Source of the DNA: Acidobacteriota bacterium
GTDB taxonomy: Bacteria; Acidobacteriota; Terriglobia; Acidiferrales; UBA7541
Length of the DNA stretch: 64,000 nucleotides
Assembly (NCBI GenBank): GCA_013289855.1
Contig: JABCZD010000013.1
Coordinates: forward strand, 56,786 to 120,785
Direction: 5' to 3'
In this document: one piece after another, positions 34,632 to 43,745 of the stretch
Layout of the letters: each line of letters opens with the position of its first letter
Position numbering within the stretch: position 1 is the stretch's first letter
Position numbers and translations under genes: made by a program
Notes under the pieces: model-generated
Database searches by the model: none
Told to the model about the DNA's origin: nothing
The model's input: only the letters and a program-made list of their open reading frames with translations

Positions 34632-35773
34632 GCGAACGAATCCGCGTTCTCGTCGTCGATGATTCCGCCCTGATGCGCAAGCTGATTCCCGCCATCTTGA
34701 GCCGCGATCCGTCCATCGAAGTGGTCGGCACGGCCATGGATGGCTCCTTCGCGCTTAAAAAAATTGAGGAACTGCACCCGGACGTCGTCACGCTTGATCT
34801 GGAGATGCCGCGCATGGACGGCATGCAGACTCTGCGCCTGATCATGCGCCGCGCGCCTATGCCGGTCATCCTGCTCAGCACGCCGCCGAAAGAGGGCGCT
34901 TCCTTCACCCTGGAAGCGCTGGCCCTGGGCGCCGTGGACTTCATCTCCAAGCCGCATAATGCCGCCGCCGGGAATCTTGAATCCATCGCGGAATCTTTGA
35001 TTGAGAAAATAAAAGTTGCCAAGCGCGCCTCGGGTCGCAAACTTCCTCCTGCCGCCGTTGTGGACGAACCCCCATCGGTGAAGAAGCCCGCGCGCGCAGC
35101 TCTGCCGCCGAAACGCATCATCGCCATCGGCATTTCCACTGGCGGTCCCAATGCACTGCAATTTGTTCTCTCGCAAATTCCGGCGGATTTTTCCTCCGCC
35201 ATCGTCATCGTCCAGCACATGCCTGAAGGCTTTACGGAAATGTTTGCGCGCAGACTTGACGATTGCTCGCCGCTTTTTGTGCAAGAAGCCAAATCTGGCG
35301 ATCTACTCCTGGCTGGACGCGTGCTCCTTTGCCCTGGCAATCGCCACATGATGGTTCGCCGCATGGCGCGCGGAGATGTCGTAGTGCTCTCCGACGCTCC
35401 GCCAGTCAACGGCCACCGGCCCTCCGCCGACGTGCTATTCCATTCCGTGGCCCAGGAGTTTGGCATGTTGTCCATCGGCGTGATCATGACCGGCATGGGT
35501 GAAGATGGCGCCGAAGGCCTCGGCGCCATCAAAGCCGCCGGCGGCTTGACCGTCGCGCAGAGTGAAGAGACCTGCGTGGTTGGCGGCATGCCGCGCGCCG
35601 CTATCAACAAAGGCTACGCCACGAAAATTATTACCCTGGATGGGCTCGCGTCCTTTCTCGTTTCCCAGTGCGGAACGGACCGCGCCCCCCAGGAAAAGTC
35701 TCACAAGCCCGACAAGAACGAGAAGCACGAAAAATCTGAGAACACGCCCGTATCCTCGCAACGCACCAGTTGA
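34628..35773 (+). CDS. cheB: Chemotaxis methylesterase/deamidase CheB
   Basis: The protein has 381 residues. The receiver has Asp57 in VVTLDLEMPRMDG. The methylesterase triad is Ser170 (IGISTGGPN), His197 (VQHMPEGF) and Asp293 (TGMGEDGAEG). The C-terminal 25 residues are a highly charged Lys/Glu tail (KSHKPDKNEKHEKSE) not usual in CheB. Its start overlaps the cheA stop by ATGA. Confidence 0.96.
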   Translation: MSERIRVLVVDDSALMRKLIPAILSRDPSIEVVGTAMDGSFALKKIEELHPDVVTLDLEMPRMDGMQTLRLIMRRAPMPVILLSTPPKEGASFTLEALALGAVDFISKPHNAAAGNLESIAESLIEKIKVAKRASGRKLPPAAVVDEPPSVKKPARAALPPKRIIAIGISTGGPNALQFVLSQIPADFSSAIVIVQHMPEGFTEMFARRLDDCSPLFVQEAKSGDLLLAGRVLLCPGNRHMMVRRMARGDVVVLSDAPPVNGHRPSADVLFHSVAQEFGMLSIGVIMTGMGEDGAEGLGAIKAAGGLTVAQSEETCVVGGMPRAAINKGYATKIITLDGLASFLVSQCGTDRAPQEKSHKPDKNEKHEKSENTPVSSQRTS

Positions 35774-35807
35774 TGCAGTTGATGCGCCAAGAGGAGAGGA
35801 GAAGGTC

Positions 35808-36260
35808 ATGGCACAATTCGCGGCTCTACTTCGAAAAGACAATCAGCCCGTCCGCTATCTAGTGGTCGATGATTCCGTCTTCGCCCGCAAAAACCTGATG
35901 AAGATGATCGAGATGTTCGGCGGCGAAATTGCCGGCGAAGCCGGCGACGGACTCACGGCCATCGCGGAGTTCAATCGCACCAAGCCGGACGTGGTGTTAA
36001 TGGACATCACCATGCCGCAGATGGAGGGCATCGAGGCTGTCGAGCGCATCGTGCGGCAGCACGCCGACGCCCGCATCGTCATGGTCTCCAGCGTCGGCTA
36101 CCAGGAGAACATCCTGGCCGCCTTGCAGAAGGGTGCGAAGCACTTTGTCCAAAAGCCCGTCAAGCCGGAAGTGCTCTACGAGATTCTTCGCTACGTGCTT
36201 AGTGACGACCCAACAGCGGCCGGCGCGCCAGTAGCCCTCGCGGGAGAACATCGCTCATGA
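35808..36260 (+). CDS. cheY: CheY-like response regulator
   Basis: The protein has 150 residues from the ATG at 35808, preceded by a purine-rich GAGGAGAGGAGAAGG. The receiver has phospho-acceptor Asp66 in VVLMDITMPQMEG, VMVSSVGYQE as the Ser/Thr site, and the lysine in FVQKPVKPE. Short extensions lie at both ends. It follows cheB by 34 bases and overlaps the CheX gene by ATGA, so the phosphatase and its likely substrate are coupled. Confidence 0.93.
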   Translation: MAQFAALLRKDNQPVRYLVVDDSVFARKNLMKMIEMFGGEIAGEAGDGLTAIAEFNRTKPDVVLMDITMPQMEGIEAVERIVRQHADARIVMVSSVGYQENILAALQKGAKHFVQKPVKPEVLYEILRYVLSDDPTAAGAPVALAGEHRS

Positions 36261-36760
36261 GAATGGAACTGATTCAGCCGTTTATTGACGCCGCGGACTC
36301 GGTATTTTCCGAGACCCTGCAATCTCCAGCTAAGATCGGCGATCTTTCGATGGATGAAAACGCTTATCGCCGCAAGGGTGTCGCTGCCTTGATCGCCATC
36401 AAGGGAGACATCGAAGGCCGCGTCATCCTCGACCTGTCGCCGGAAGTCGCGATCAAGATCGCTGGTCAGTTGGCGGGTATGGAGGTCCAGGCCACCGATC
36501 AAGTGGTGCGCGAAACAGTTTGCGAACTCGCGAACATGGTCATCGGCAATTCCGTCACCCTGCTCAACGACCAGGGCTTCCGCTTCAAGGTGTTTCCACC
36601 CGAAATTCACGCCAACGAAGAAGGCTTGGCCAACAGCGTGGACACCGAAGCGCTGGTCCTGTGCCTCGAAACGCCTTGCGGTGAGATTTATCTGAATATC
36701 GCCATGCACTACCTGCATCGTCGCAGCCGCGAACGCGACACCGTCCCGGCGGTCAGTTAA
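36257..36760 (+). CDS. cheX: CheX-type CheY-P phosphatase
   Basis: The protein has 167 residues. It matches the CheX/CheC family: GRVILDLSPEVAIKIAGQLAG followed by the catalytic ExxN motif as Glu90 and Asn93 in CELANMVIGN. One catalytic ExxN is visible, as in CheX. The family removes phosphate from CheY. It is coupled to the cheY gene and ends 12 bases before a convergent PilZ gene. Confidence 0.88.
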   Translation: MRMELIQPFIDAADSVFSETLQSPAKIGDLSMDENAYRRKGVAALIAIKGDIEGRVILDLSPEVAIKIAGQLAGMEVQATDQVVRETVCELANMVIGNSVTLLNDQGFRFKVFPPEIHANEEGLANSVDTEALVLCLETPCGEIYLNIAMHYLHRRSRERDTVPAVS

Positions 36761-36772
36761 TTTCCGCCAAAC

Positions 36773-37624
36773 TTAACCGCCAAAATCAATCGGCGGCTTG
36801 ATATACGCCGCACCGTGACGAAATAATCCAGCCGAAACGATCGGTTGCGAAAACACGATGCGAATTGGCACAAAGATTGCGCTGCTTCCCGGCGTGAACG
36901 GTACGGCCACCTCCACGCGCGTGCCTTCGGGATATTCATTGCGGCTGCGAAAACTGATCCCGCCCTTGGACAAATCTTCGCACACTGCCACTTCTTCCTG
37001 AAAACCGCGCCTCCGAATGCACGCCAGCACGCGCGCCTTCACTCGCGTGCGATTTCTTCGCGGCGCCGCGCGGTATTCCGGCACCAGCAGCGGGATTCCT
37101 GCTTGATCCGCCGGTGCCTCTTCCGAGACCGCTTCAATCCATATCGCCGGAGAGTCGCAGTATTTGCAGTGTCGCGCCACGCATTTGCGAATTTCAAACG
37201 ATTTCAGGTCCGCCTCATTCAGGTACACCACTTCGCGCCGCTGGCAGAAGCCGCATTCCATTAGCAGGCGCGCCAGGGCCTCCTCGGATTTGTGCGGGGC
37301 AGGGAAGTCGATATCCCAGAAGTCCGTTCGAGGCTCAAGAAGATGCACAGCATAGATGAATCCATCCGCGTCGCGGTCGATTTCCGCCACGATGCGCGCC
37401 CGCGCGGATTTCCACTCGTCGCCATCTTGCTGCCGCCGTAGCGTCACTTCCTGCCCGGCAGACAGCTTTTCCGACAGCCGCAGCACCCCGCCATTGCGGC
37501 TGACCAGCAGCGTCTGCGCCGTCTGCTTCATCGCCATCCCGCCGGTGGCGAGCCAAGACGCCTCCACGGGCATACGAAAATTAACACGGTCGCTTTGCCG
37601 GTACCCGTCTGAAGTCATAGTCAC
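36773..37624 (-). CDS. Double PilZ protein with central zinc-ribbon-like cysteines
   Basis: The protein has 283 residues. The C-terminal PilZ domain has both c-di-GMP motifs: R190xxxR194 in APRRNRTRVK and DLSKGG at 217-222. The N-terminal 100 residues also look like a PilZ barrel (VNFRMPVEASWL, LLVSRNGGVLRL), with degenerate motifs. Between them are Cys124-x2-Cys127 and Cys148, Cys153, Cys156, suggesting a metal site. It probably reads c-di-GMP. It converges on the cheX gene. Confidence 0.8.
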   Translation of the reverse strand: MTMTSDGYRQSDRVNFRMPVEASWLATGGMAMKQTAQTLLVSRNGGVLRLSEKLSAGQEVTLRRQQDGDEWKSARARIVAEIDRDADGFIYAVHLLEPRTDFWDIDFPAPHKSEEALARLLMECGFCQRREVVYLNEADLKSFEIRKCVARHCKYCDSPAIWIEAVSEEAPADQAGIPLLVPEYRAAPRRNRTRVKARVLACIRRRGFQEEVAVCEDLSKGGISFRSRNEYPEGTRVEVAVPFTPGSSAIFVPIRIVFSQPIVSAGLFRHGAAYIKPPIDFGG

Positions 37625-37890
37625 GTTTCAACGATAGATTGGCTTGCCCTGGCAGGTTAACACGCCGCAATCGCTGCGGGGCGCCGCGTATCGGGCCGCT
37701 TGTCGTTCCCTACAATAATCTTCGGGAATGTCCATTCCTTGGCGGAGTCGCCCCTGCCTCCGCCTTATTATCTCTTTCGTTCACTTCGTGTGTTGCGGCC
37801 TATTGCCCGGGCCAGGACTAGGGCAAACTGAGGCATCGAGAGTTACCGTCCGTCCCAGGGAAACGCTCGTTCTGGCAACCAGCCCGTTTC

Positions 37891-38268
37891 ATGAGCAACG
37901 TAATTTCTATGGACGATCGACGCTCCAAGAGTCAACTCGGCGGTTCCGCGCTCCGCGACCGTCGCTATGCCATCCGCTTTCCCTTCGCTGCAGACGCCGA
38001 ACTCATCGACCTGGCCTCCGGCTCCCGCACCGAAGGCGTAACCTCCGATCTCTCGCTCGGTGGCTGCTTCGTCTGCACCAGCCGCCCCATGGCCATCAAC
38101 AGCCGCACACGCATCACCCTGAAACGCAAGGATTTGCAGGTCGAGGCGTTTGGCATCGTGCGCATCGTCAAGCCCCGCATTGGCATGGGTATCGAGTTTG
38201 TGGATGTGGACGCAGCTTCGGACGCCGTCCTGGCACGCTGGATCGAGCAGCTGCGCAACTCCCGTTAA
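37891..38268 (+). CDS. PilZ domain protein
   Basis: The protein has 125 residues. A single PilZ domain has R25xxxR29 in LRDRRYAIRF and DLSLGG at 53-58, both intact, followed by ITLKRKDLQVEAFGIVRIV and GMGIEFVDV. It is a likely c-di-GMP receiver in the cytoplasm. No clear ribosome binding site is seen before the ATG at 37891. It stands alone, convergent to tRNA-Cys. The 266 bases upstream (37625-37890) hold no recognised signal. Confidence 0.88.
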   Translation: MSNVISMDDRRSKSQLGGSALRDRRYAIRFPFAADAELIDLASGSRTEGVTSDLSLGGCFVCTSRPMAINSRTRITLKRKDLQVEAFGIVRIVKPRIGMGIEFVDVDAASDAVLARWIEQLRNSR

Positions 38269-38298
38269 ATCGCCTGGAGTTTTCACCACAGAAAATTT

Positions 38299-38372
38299 GG
38301 AGGCGCGAGGCGGAATCGAACCGCCGATAAAGGTTTTGCAGACCTTTGCCTTACCACTTGGCGACCGCGCCC
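38299..38372 (-). tRNA. tRNA-Cys (GCA)
   Basis: The cloverleaf reads on the minus strand: acceptor GGCGCGG pairs with TCGCGCC (one G-U pair), the anticodon loop is CTGCAAA with anticodon GCA, and the T arm is GGCGGTTCGATTCCGCC. The discriminator is U, as expected for cysteine. The terminal CCA is encoded (38301-38299). Confidence 0.96.
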
Positions 38373-38389
38373 CAGTACAACACTAAAAC

Positions 38390-38417
38390 AAAAAACCCAC
38401 GATCTCGGATCGTGGGC
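38390..38417 (-). terminator. Rho-independent terminator after the DUF72 gene
   Basis: On the minus strand CCCACGATC (38417-38409) pairs perfectly with GATCGTGGG (38405-38397) around a three-base loop, followed by six T. It lies 140 bases after the DUF72 stop and just before tRNA-Cys. Confidence 0.85.
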
Positions 38418-38555
38418 GTCGGGGAAATTCGAGCACTGCTTGTCTGATTTACCGGCTCGCATCCTCCTGCCCACTCGTGTAGCGACACGTACAGCAACAC
38501 GCGGTCGTGCCAAACTGCTGCGTCGAAAATCGGGCAGTAACCATCACTTAGAAAT

Positions 38556-39485
38556 TTACCGTGGGCCGCGCACCAAGTCAATCGCCAACTTACTGCCCGG
38601 TTTTCGCACGTACAATTCGGCAAACAGCGCCAGCGTTGCTGGCCCGTGGCCCGCGTAATGATTATTCGCGTAGGCATAAATGTCTACCCCGCGTCGGCGA
38701 ATCACTACGCAGGCCTCCACCCATTTCTGCAGCTCCGAACGGCGATCCACCACCGCTTTGTCCCAGGACTTGGTCACCGCCTCGATCCCCTTGCGGTCGC
38801 CGAGCCATCTTATGTAAGTGAAGTCCGCGGTGATCAGGTCGAGCTTGCGCTCCGCCCACTCTCGCGGATCATTCATCCACTCCGGCATCCAGGATTGATC
38901 GATCAAGGCCAGCGCCACGCCGCGCTCGCGCAGCACATCCATGAACTCCGGCGTCAGCCATTCTTTGTTGCGAATCTCCACTACGTAGCGATGTGACCGC
39001 GGCAGTTGCTCCAGGAACGGCGCTAATACTCCCAGAAATTCATCGGCGTCGCGGAACTCCGCCTTGCTAAAACGTCCAAATTGCAGCACCAGCGGCCCCA
39101 GCTTCTCTTGCAACAATTCCATGGTCGAAACGAACTCCGCCATCTCTGCGCCGCATTCCACCAGATGTTTCTCGTGCGTGATGCTCTGCGGCACCTTTGC
39201 GGAAAAACTAAATCCTGGCGGCGTTCGCTCATACCATCCGCGCACCGTGCTCGCGGCCGGGCAGCCGTAAAACGTCGAATCGATTTCCACCGTGTCAAAC
39301 TTTTGTGCGTAGTAGGAAAGATAATTTCTCGGCGCCAGCCCTTCGGGATAAAACGTCCCCGGCCATCCCGCGGCGGTGAACGCCGAGGTACCCAAGTGAA
39401 TTCCAGCAGGCGTGGCCAGCTTCGTCGCCACAGGCGCGGAGTCTGTCCAAAGAAGCCCTTGCACGGCGCTCTTCTCAGTTTTCAA
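38556..39485 (-). CDS. DUF72 (YecE-like) protein
   Basis: The protein has 309 residues. It has the DUF72 barrel pattern: IHLGTSAFTAAGWPGTFYP, the FDTVEIDSTFYGCPA segment, FSFSAKVPQSITHEKHL, VVEIRNKEW and a final DIYAYANNHYAGHGP. The biochemical role of the family is not established. It is the last of four minus-strand genes before a strong terminator. Confidence 0.9.
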   Translation of the reverse strand: MKTEKSAVQGLLWTDSAPVATKLATPAGIHLGTSAFTAAGWPGTFYPEGLAPRNYLSYYAQKFDTVEIDSTFYGCPAASTVRGWYERTPPGFSFSAKVPQSITHEKHLVECGAEMAEFVSTMELLQEKLGPLVLQFGRFSKAEFRDADEFLGVLAPFLEQLPRSHRYVVEIRNKEWLTPEFMDVLRERGVALALIDQSWMPEWMNDPREWAERKLDLITADFTYIRWLGDRKGIEAVTKSWDKAVVDRRSELQKWVEACVVIRRRGVDIYAYANNHYAGHGPATLALFAELYVRKPGSKLAIDLVRGPR

Positions 39486-39505
39486 AGCTGATCATCCTCG
39501 AATAC

Positions 39506-40393
39506 CTATTGTTTGGTATCCAGCGGATGTTTGCTCTTCTCGAAGAACTCGTTTTGCAATTTCAAGCTGACGTCATCCGCTTTCACCGCCCGAATCGCAT
39601 CGCTGATCGTTGTAATCCAGAGCTTCATGTCCGCCTCGCCAAGCTCCTTCACCGCCAACCCGCCGTCGCCCGAGTAATGATCGGGAAATTTCGCATACCA
39701 CCAAATTCCCGTATACACCGTCTCCGGCAGGTGCACGCGGTCCAGATCCGCTCCAGATTCCTGCGGTGTCCGGTCGAGATGTACCAAGTCCGGCCGCGAA
39801 ATCATGGTGTTCGAGGTCTCGGACTGTCCCGCATGCATATCGACCTTATCCTTATGCAGCGGATTTTCCGGCTGCGAATGTCCGCCCCACTGGATGTACA
39901 CCACGTAATCGTGAAATTTGTCGAGCTGCGTTTGCGCAAAGTAGGGAAGCAGACTCTCGTTCCCGCCGTGGCCGTTCACGATCAGAATCTTTTTACAGCC
40001 GTTTCTCGCCATCTCATCTGTAGTTTCTTGCAACAGCAAAAACTGCAGCTCGCGGCTATACGCCACGGTGCCAGGCTCATGTTTCGCTTCAAATATCTGG
40101 CCGAAGTAGTACTCGGGGAAAACCACGGCGTACTCTTGTGCCGCGGCATGCAACGACGCGTAGCGCACGTTCAATAAATCTGTTCCCAGCGGCAAATGCG
40201 GCCCGTGTTTTTCAAGAATGCCGAACGGCAGCAGGCAGGTTCCCCTAGCTTGCAGAATCGCGTCCCGAAAATCCGGCCCGGTCAACTCTTCCCAATGTGT
40301 CGAGAGCTTGTTCGGCGACTGCGCCTGCGTCGCCAACGCCATTCCCGTAGAGACCAACACCATCATCAAACAGCGAGCCCAACTTCGCTTCAT
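39506..40393 (-). CDS. Creatininase-family amidohydrolase, exported
   Basis: The protein has 295 residues from an ATG at 40393 with GAGGAG upstream. A signal peptide (MKRSWARCLMMVLVSTGMAL, cleaved near TQAQ) marks export, which is unusual for the family. Metal ligands are visible in LEKHGPHLPLGTDLLN, and NGHGGNES is the second family motif. The family includes creatinine amidohydrolase and mycofactocin- or riboflavin-related amidases; the substrate cannot be told here. Confidence 0.85.
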   Translation of the reverse strand: MKRSWARCLMMVLVSTGMALATQAQSPNKLSTHWEELTGPDFRDAILQARGTCLLPFGILEKHGPHLPLGTDLLNVRYASLHAAAQEYAVVFPEYYFGQIFEAKHEPGTVAYSRELQFLLLQETTDEMARNGCKKILIVNGHGGNESLLPYFAQTQLDKFHDYVVYIQWGGHSQPENPLHKDKVDMHAGQSETSNTMISRPDLVHLDRTPQESGADLDRVHLPETVYTGIWWYAKFPDHYSGDGGLAVKELGEADMKLWITTISDAIRAVKADDVSLKLQNEFFEKSKHPLDTKQ

Positions 40394-40568
40394 ATTCGTT
40401 CGCTCCTCAACCGTCATATCGAAAAACCGTCACACTTTCTAATGCGCTCCGTCCAATATCTGTCAAAGTCGCCTCAACGGTCTATCAAATTGTGTTCGGA
40501 AAATCTCCAGGAATCCACCGCGCCACCGCGTGCCATCTAAATTACAAGTTCATGTACCAGCAGGATCG

Positions 40569-41558
40569 TCAGGGAACAATCACCGCCGAGCCTTCCGCAG
40601 TCTCTTCCTTCACCGCCATCAACGCCTTGTTAGCTTCTCTCAGCGGAAACATCGTAACTTGCGGCCGAATATTAAGTTCCGCCGCAATCCTTAAAAAGTC
40701 GCGCGCGTCCTGCCGCGTCATATTTGCCACGCTGCGGATCTGTCTTTCGCCCCACAGCAGTTTGTCGTAATCGAAAGCCGGTATCTGGTCCAGATGCACC
40801 GCATTGATCGCCACCACGCCCCCTTTGCGCAAACTAGCCAGGGCGCTTACCACCACTTTTCCGCTGGGTGCGAACGTAATGGCGCGGTCCAGTTCCACCG
40901 GAGGCTTTTCATCTTCTTTCCCAACCCACGTCGCCCCCGCCGCGTGCGCGTGTTTACGATGAGATTCGCCTCTGGTCACCACATACATTTCGCATTTCCA
41001 CGAGCGCAAAATAGCAATCGCCAGGCTCGCGGAGCTGCCAAATCCAAAAAGTCCCACGCGCTCCCCTGGCGCCACTCCCGCAACACGCAAACTGCGAAAG
41101 CCGATAATTCCCGCGCACAGCAGCGGAGCCACCTGTGTATCATCCAATTCCGCCGGCAACGGATACACGAAATCCGAACGCGCCAAGACATACTCGGCGT
41201 AGCCGCCGTCCACCGTGTATCCCGTGAACGCTGGAACGTCACACAAATTTTCCATTTCGTGCCGGCAATACCAGCAATCGCGATCCACACCGCCCATCCA
41301 CGAAACGCCCACCCGCGTATTCACCGGCAATTCCGCCGCCGCGCCTTCGATCACTTCTCCCACGATTTGGTGGCCGGGAATCAGCGGCGATTTACGCAGG
41401 GGTAAATCGCCCTCCACAATGTGCAAGTCCGTGCGGCACACTCCGCAAGCAAGAACCCGCAACAGAACATGCCCGGGTATCATCCGTGGCCGCGGCACAT
41501 CCTCTATTTTGAGGAATTCGGGCGCTACCTGTGGGAAGCGAAAAACGCCAGCTTTCAT
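40569..41558 (-). CDS. Zinc-dependent alcohol dehydrogenase
   Basis: The protein has 329 residues from an ATG at 41558 with AGGGG upstream; a TTG at 41600 is in frame. The catalytic zinc site is in ACGVCRTDLHIVEGD and PGHQIVGEV. The structural zinc loop reads GGVDRDCWYCRHEMENLC: three cysteines remain, with Asp where the first Cys of the usual four stands. The nucleotide-binding loop is GLFGFGSSA. It is similar to short AdhP-like zinc dehydrogenases. Substrate unknown. Confidence 0.88.
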   Translation of the reverse strand: MKAGVFRFPQVAPEFLKIEDVPRPRMIPGHVLLRVLACGVCRTDLHIVEGDLPLRKSPLIPGHQIVGEVIEGAAAELPVNTRVGVSWMGGVDRDCWYCRHEMENLCDVPAFTGYTVDGGYAEYVLARSDFVYPLPAELDDTQVAPLLCAGIIGFRSLRVAGVAPGERVGLFGFGSSASLAIAILRSWKCEMYVVTRGESHRKHAHAAGATWVGKEDEKPPVELDRAITFAPSGKVVVSALASLRKGGVVAINAVHLDQIPAFDYDKLLWGERQIRSVANMTRQDARDFLRIAAELNIRPQVTMFPLREANKALMAVKEETAEGSAVIVP

Positions 41559-41606
41559 TTTTTCAGCCCCTGCGGCTTCCGGGGTCGCCGCATATATCAA
41601 CAGCCC

Positions 41607-42557
41607 TCAATGCACGTAGTAGCCGTTTTTGGCCAAAATCACATAATCCTTCCCCTTTTTTCCGAAGGATTTAGTGAGATGAATATCCAGTTTATGTGCT
41701 TTGCCCTCGGCTGCGGTGGCCTGCGTGTAGTATCCCAGCGTGTACCGTGTCTTGATCCGCTCGATCAGCGCGCTAAAAGTAGCGTCCAGATGCGCCACGT
41801 CCTGCACATTGAAAATTTCTCCGCCGGTCTGGTCCATAACCTTCCGGATGTTCACCAGCCCAGGAATCATGCTGGACGCGAACATTGTTCCTGGCGGGTT
41901 GTATCCAGGTATTTTCAAATTGTATAAAACCGCGTCGGCGGCGATAGATTCGGTGACGATATCGGCCGTCCCCTGCCCACCCGCGTCCGTGCCCACGTCG
42001 TCGCTGATTAGAATGATCACCCGGCGACCTCTCGGGGGCGCGGTGAGTAGATACTTGGCGGCCACAAAAATCCCGTCATTGATATTTGTGGCGCCCCCGG
42101 CGTGGAATCCATTGATCTGCTGGCCGATCATTTTCTTGTCGTTTGTGAAGGGCACGCGTAATTCCGCTTCGGTGGAAAAGGTAAACAACGCAACTTCGTC
42201 TTCGGGTTTCAGCGCCGCAAGCGCAGTGTTCGCGGCATCGCGCAAAGGGCCCAGGAACGGACCAATCGAATCGCTTAAATCGAGTACCAGCGCAACATTC
42301 AGCGGCAATTCGTCACGGCTGAAGATCTCTATTTTTTGTGCCACCCCATCTTCACGAATCTCGAAGTCTTCCTTCTTCAAATCGCCCATAATTTGGCCGG
42401 ACTTCGTCTTCACCGTGGCGTCCATCAGCACCAGGTTCACCGCCACGCGAACCACAGATTCTTCCTGCCCCTGCGCAAAAACGGAGGCTTGGCAGAAAAA
42501 CGCAAGCAACACCATCGAGACTGAGGAGCGCAGTGTGATTCGCATGCACGTGGACAT
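41607..42557 (-). CDS. VWFA-related Acidobacterial secreted protein
   Basis: The protein has 316 residues. A signal peptide (SVSMVLLAFFCQASVFAQ) precedes a short strand-rich region VNLVLMDATVKTKSGQ with DFEIREDGVAQ. A von Willebrand A domain follows, with the metal-adhesion motif DLSDS in VALVLDLSDSIGPF, and ends with RYTLGYYTQ. This architecture is typical of the VWFA-related family of Acidobacteria. It is presumably periplasmic or extracellular. The 280 bases to 42838 contain no gene. Confidence 0.9.
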   Translation of the reverse strand: MSTCMRITLRSSVSMVLLAFFCQASVFAQGQEESVVRVAVNLVLMDATVKTKSGQIMGDLKKEDFEIREDGVAQKIEIFSRDELPLNVALVLDLSDSIGPFLGPLRDAANTALAALKPEDEVALFTFSTEAELRVPFTNDKKMIGQQINGFHAGGATNINDGIFVAAKYLLTAPPRGRRVIILISDDVGTDAGGQGTADIVTESIAADAVLYNLKIPGYNPPGTMFASSMIPGLVNIRKVMDQTGGEIFNVQDVAHLDATFSALIERIKTRYTLGYYTQATAAEGKAHKLDIHLTKSFGKKGKDYVILAKNGYYVH

Positions 42558-42838
42558 CGCTGTTGTTCATACTCCGCGACACGGTCAGCTACACGGCGGC
42601 AAACTGCCGCGCGCCGTACCACCGCAACTTTCAATCCGAACTAGCTGGTCGCAGCCGCAGCTTCATCTTCGCACAAAACCGCGGCAAGTCGCCTGACCCG
42701 GAGTTGGCGGCGCGCCTGGGCTGCTCATTCTCACCCTGCCCTTTGCACCCGGTACTCATTGAACAAACCTGCCCCTTCTTCGTTTCGGTCCACCACGTGA
42801 TTCCTCCACACTGCCAGTAACTCTCAGGAGGCTCGCAT

Positions 42839-43141
42839 ATGGCGGACAGAAACAGCTTCTCAGAACTGAAAACTGAGCAGGCCAAAATGACGGAAAGCTG
42901 GAAAGCGGAAGGCCGCCTCAGCGAAGCCTGGGTCATCGCGGATCCCGAAATTGTCGAAATTTTCTCTGCCGGCGTCGCCTTCGGCGTTAAAGCGGGCCGC
43001 CGTGTTCCCAGCGATCCGGCCTACTCGCCTGACGAATGGCGCAAAGCGCTCCGCGAGGCTATGGAAAAAGCCGCCACCCTCGAGGTCAAACTTAAAGCCG
43101 CCAAAGAGGGCATGCAAAGAAAATCGAAAGATTCCGCCTGA
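42839..43141 (+). CDS. Small conserved-looking hypothetical protein
   Basis: The protein has 100 residues, with a strong AGGAGG ribosome binding site ahead of the ATG. It is soluble and charged, with segments WVIADPEIVEIFSAGVAFG and a Lys/Glu-rich helical C terminus. No domain recognised. Confidence 0.7.
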   Translation: MADRNSFSELKTEQAKMTESWKAEGRLSEAWVIADPEIVEIFSAGVAFGVKAGRRVPSDPAYSPDEWRKALREAMEKAATLEVKLKAAKEGMQRKSKDSA

Positions 43142-43745
43142 AGACTCGGAAACGCAAATCCGCCAAGCTTTGCTGCTCGGTCTCACTTACAACCTCTATC
43201 GCTTTAGGCACCCAACAGCCCTAAAGGATGTCAACAGAGCCACTTTAACTATCTTTAGAATCACACCGTTTCAAGACGCCCGAGGGTGTACCGCGCCTTT
43301 ACCCCCAAAATCTTGCCCGTTCTCGTCCCCGTCCGGCTCCCGTACCGGCTGCGTTCTGCTTCCCCAGAACTGGGCTGGGGCTTGCGCCGAACCTGGAAGA
43401 GGATCGAGCCTCGGACGTCCCCCAGCCCCCTAGCCAGCGATAAGCATCGGATTGTTCTCGCCGTTCATTCTCTCCAGTGGTACGCTACGTTGCCAAAAGG
43501 GCTGCCCGTGCCCGCCTACCTCGCAAGCGCACTGGACACCCAAGTAGTTAGTCCCATTCACTTTGTTCGTAATCGCTGCGCTCTTGTCGGTGACTCCGTG
43601 TCGGTGACCCCGTGTTGGTGACGACGATGAAATTCCGAAACGAAGCCACTATCGACTCCTCATGCGCCAGAAGACCTACTTCCGGCCGTGGCTTTCGCAT
43701 CGCCGACCGTCGCGTCGCTTAGAGACTTTGGTTAGGGAGGGTACG
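43142..43745. other. Intergenic region with triple 14-bp tandem repeat
   Basis: There is no supportable gene in these 604 bases. Three tandem 14-base units (GTCGGTGACTCCGT type, the third degenerate) lie at 43586-43627. A ribosome binding site for the next gene is at 43734-43741. Confidence 0.55.

Noticed and set aside
37640..37890. Possible c-di-GMP riboswitch before the PilZ gene, suggested by AGGGCAAACTG near 37820
   Set aside because: The other conserved parts of GEMM aptamers (GGNACGCAAAGC and the receptor helix) are absent.
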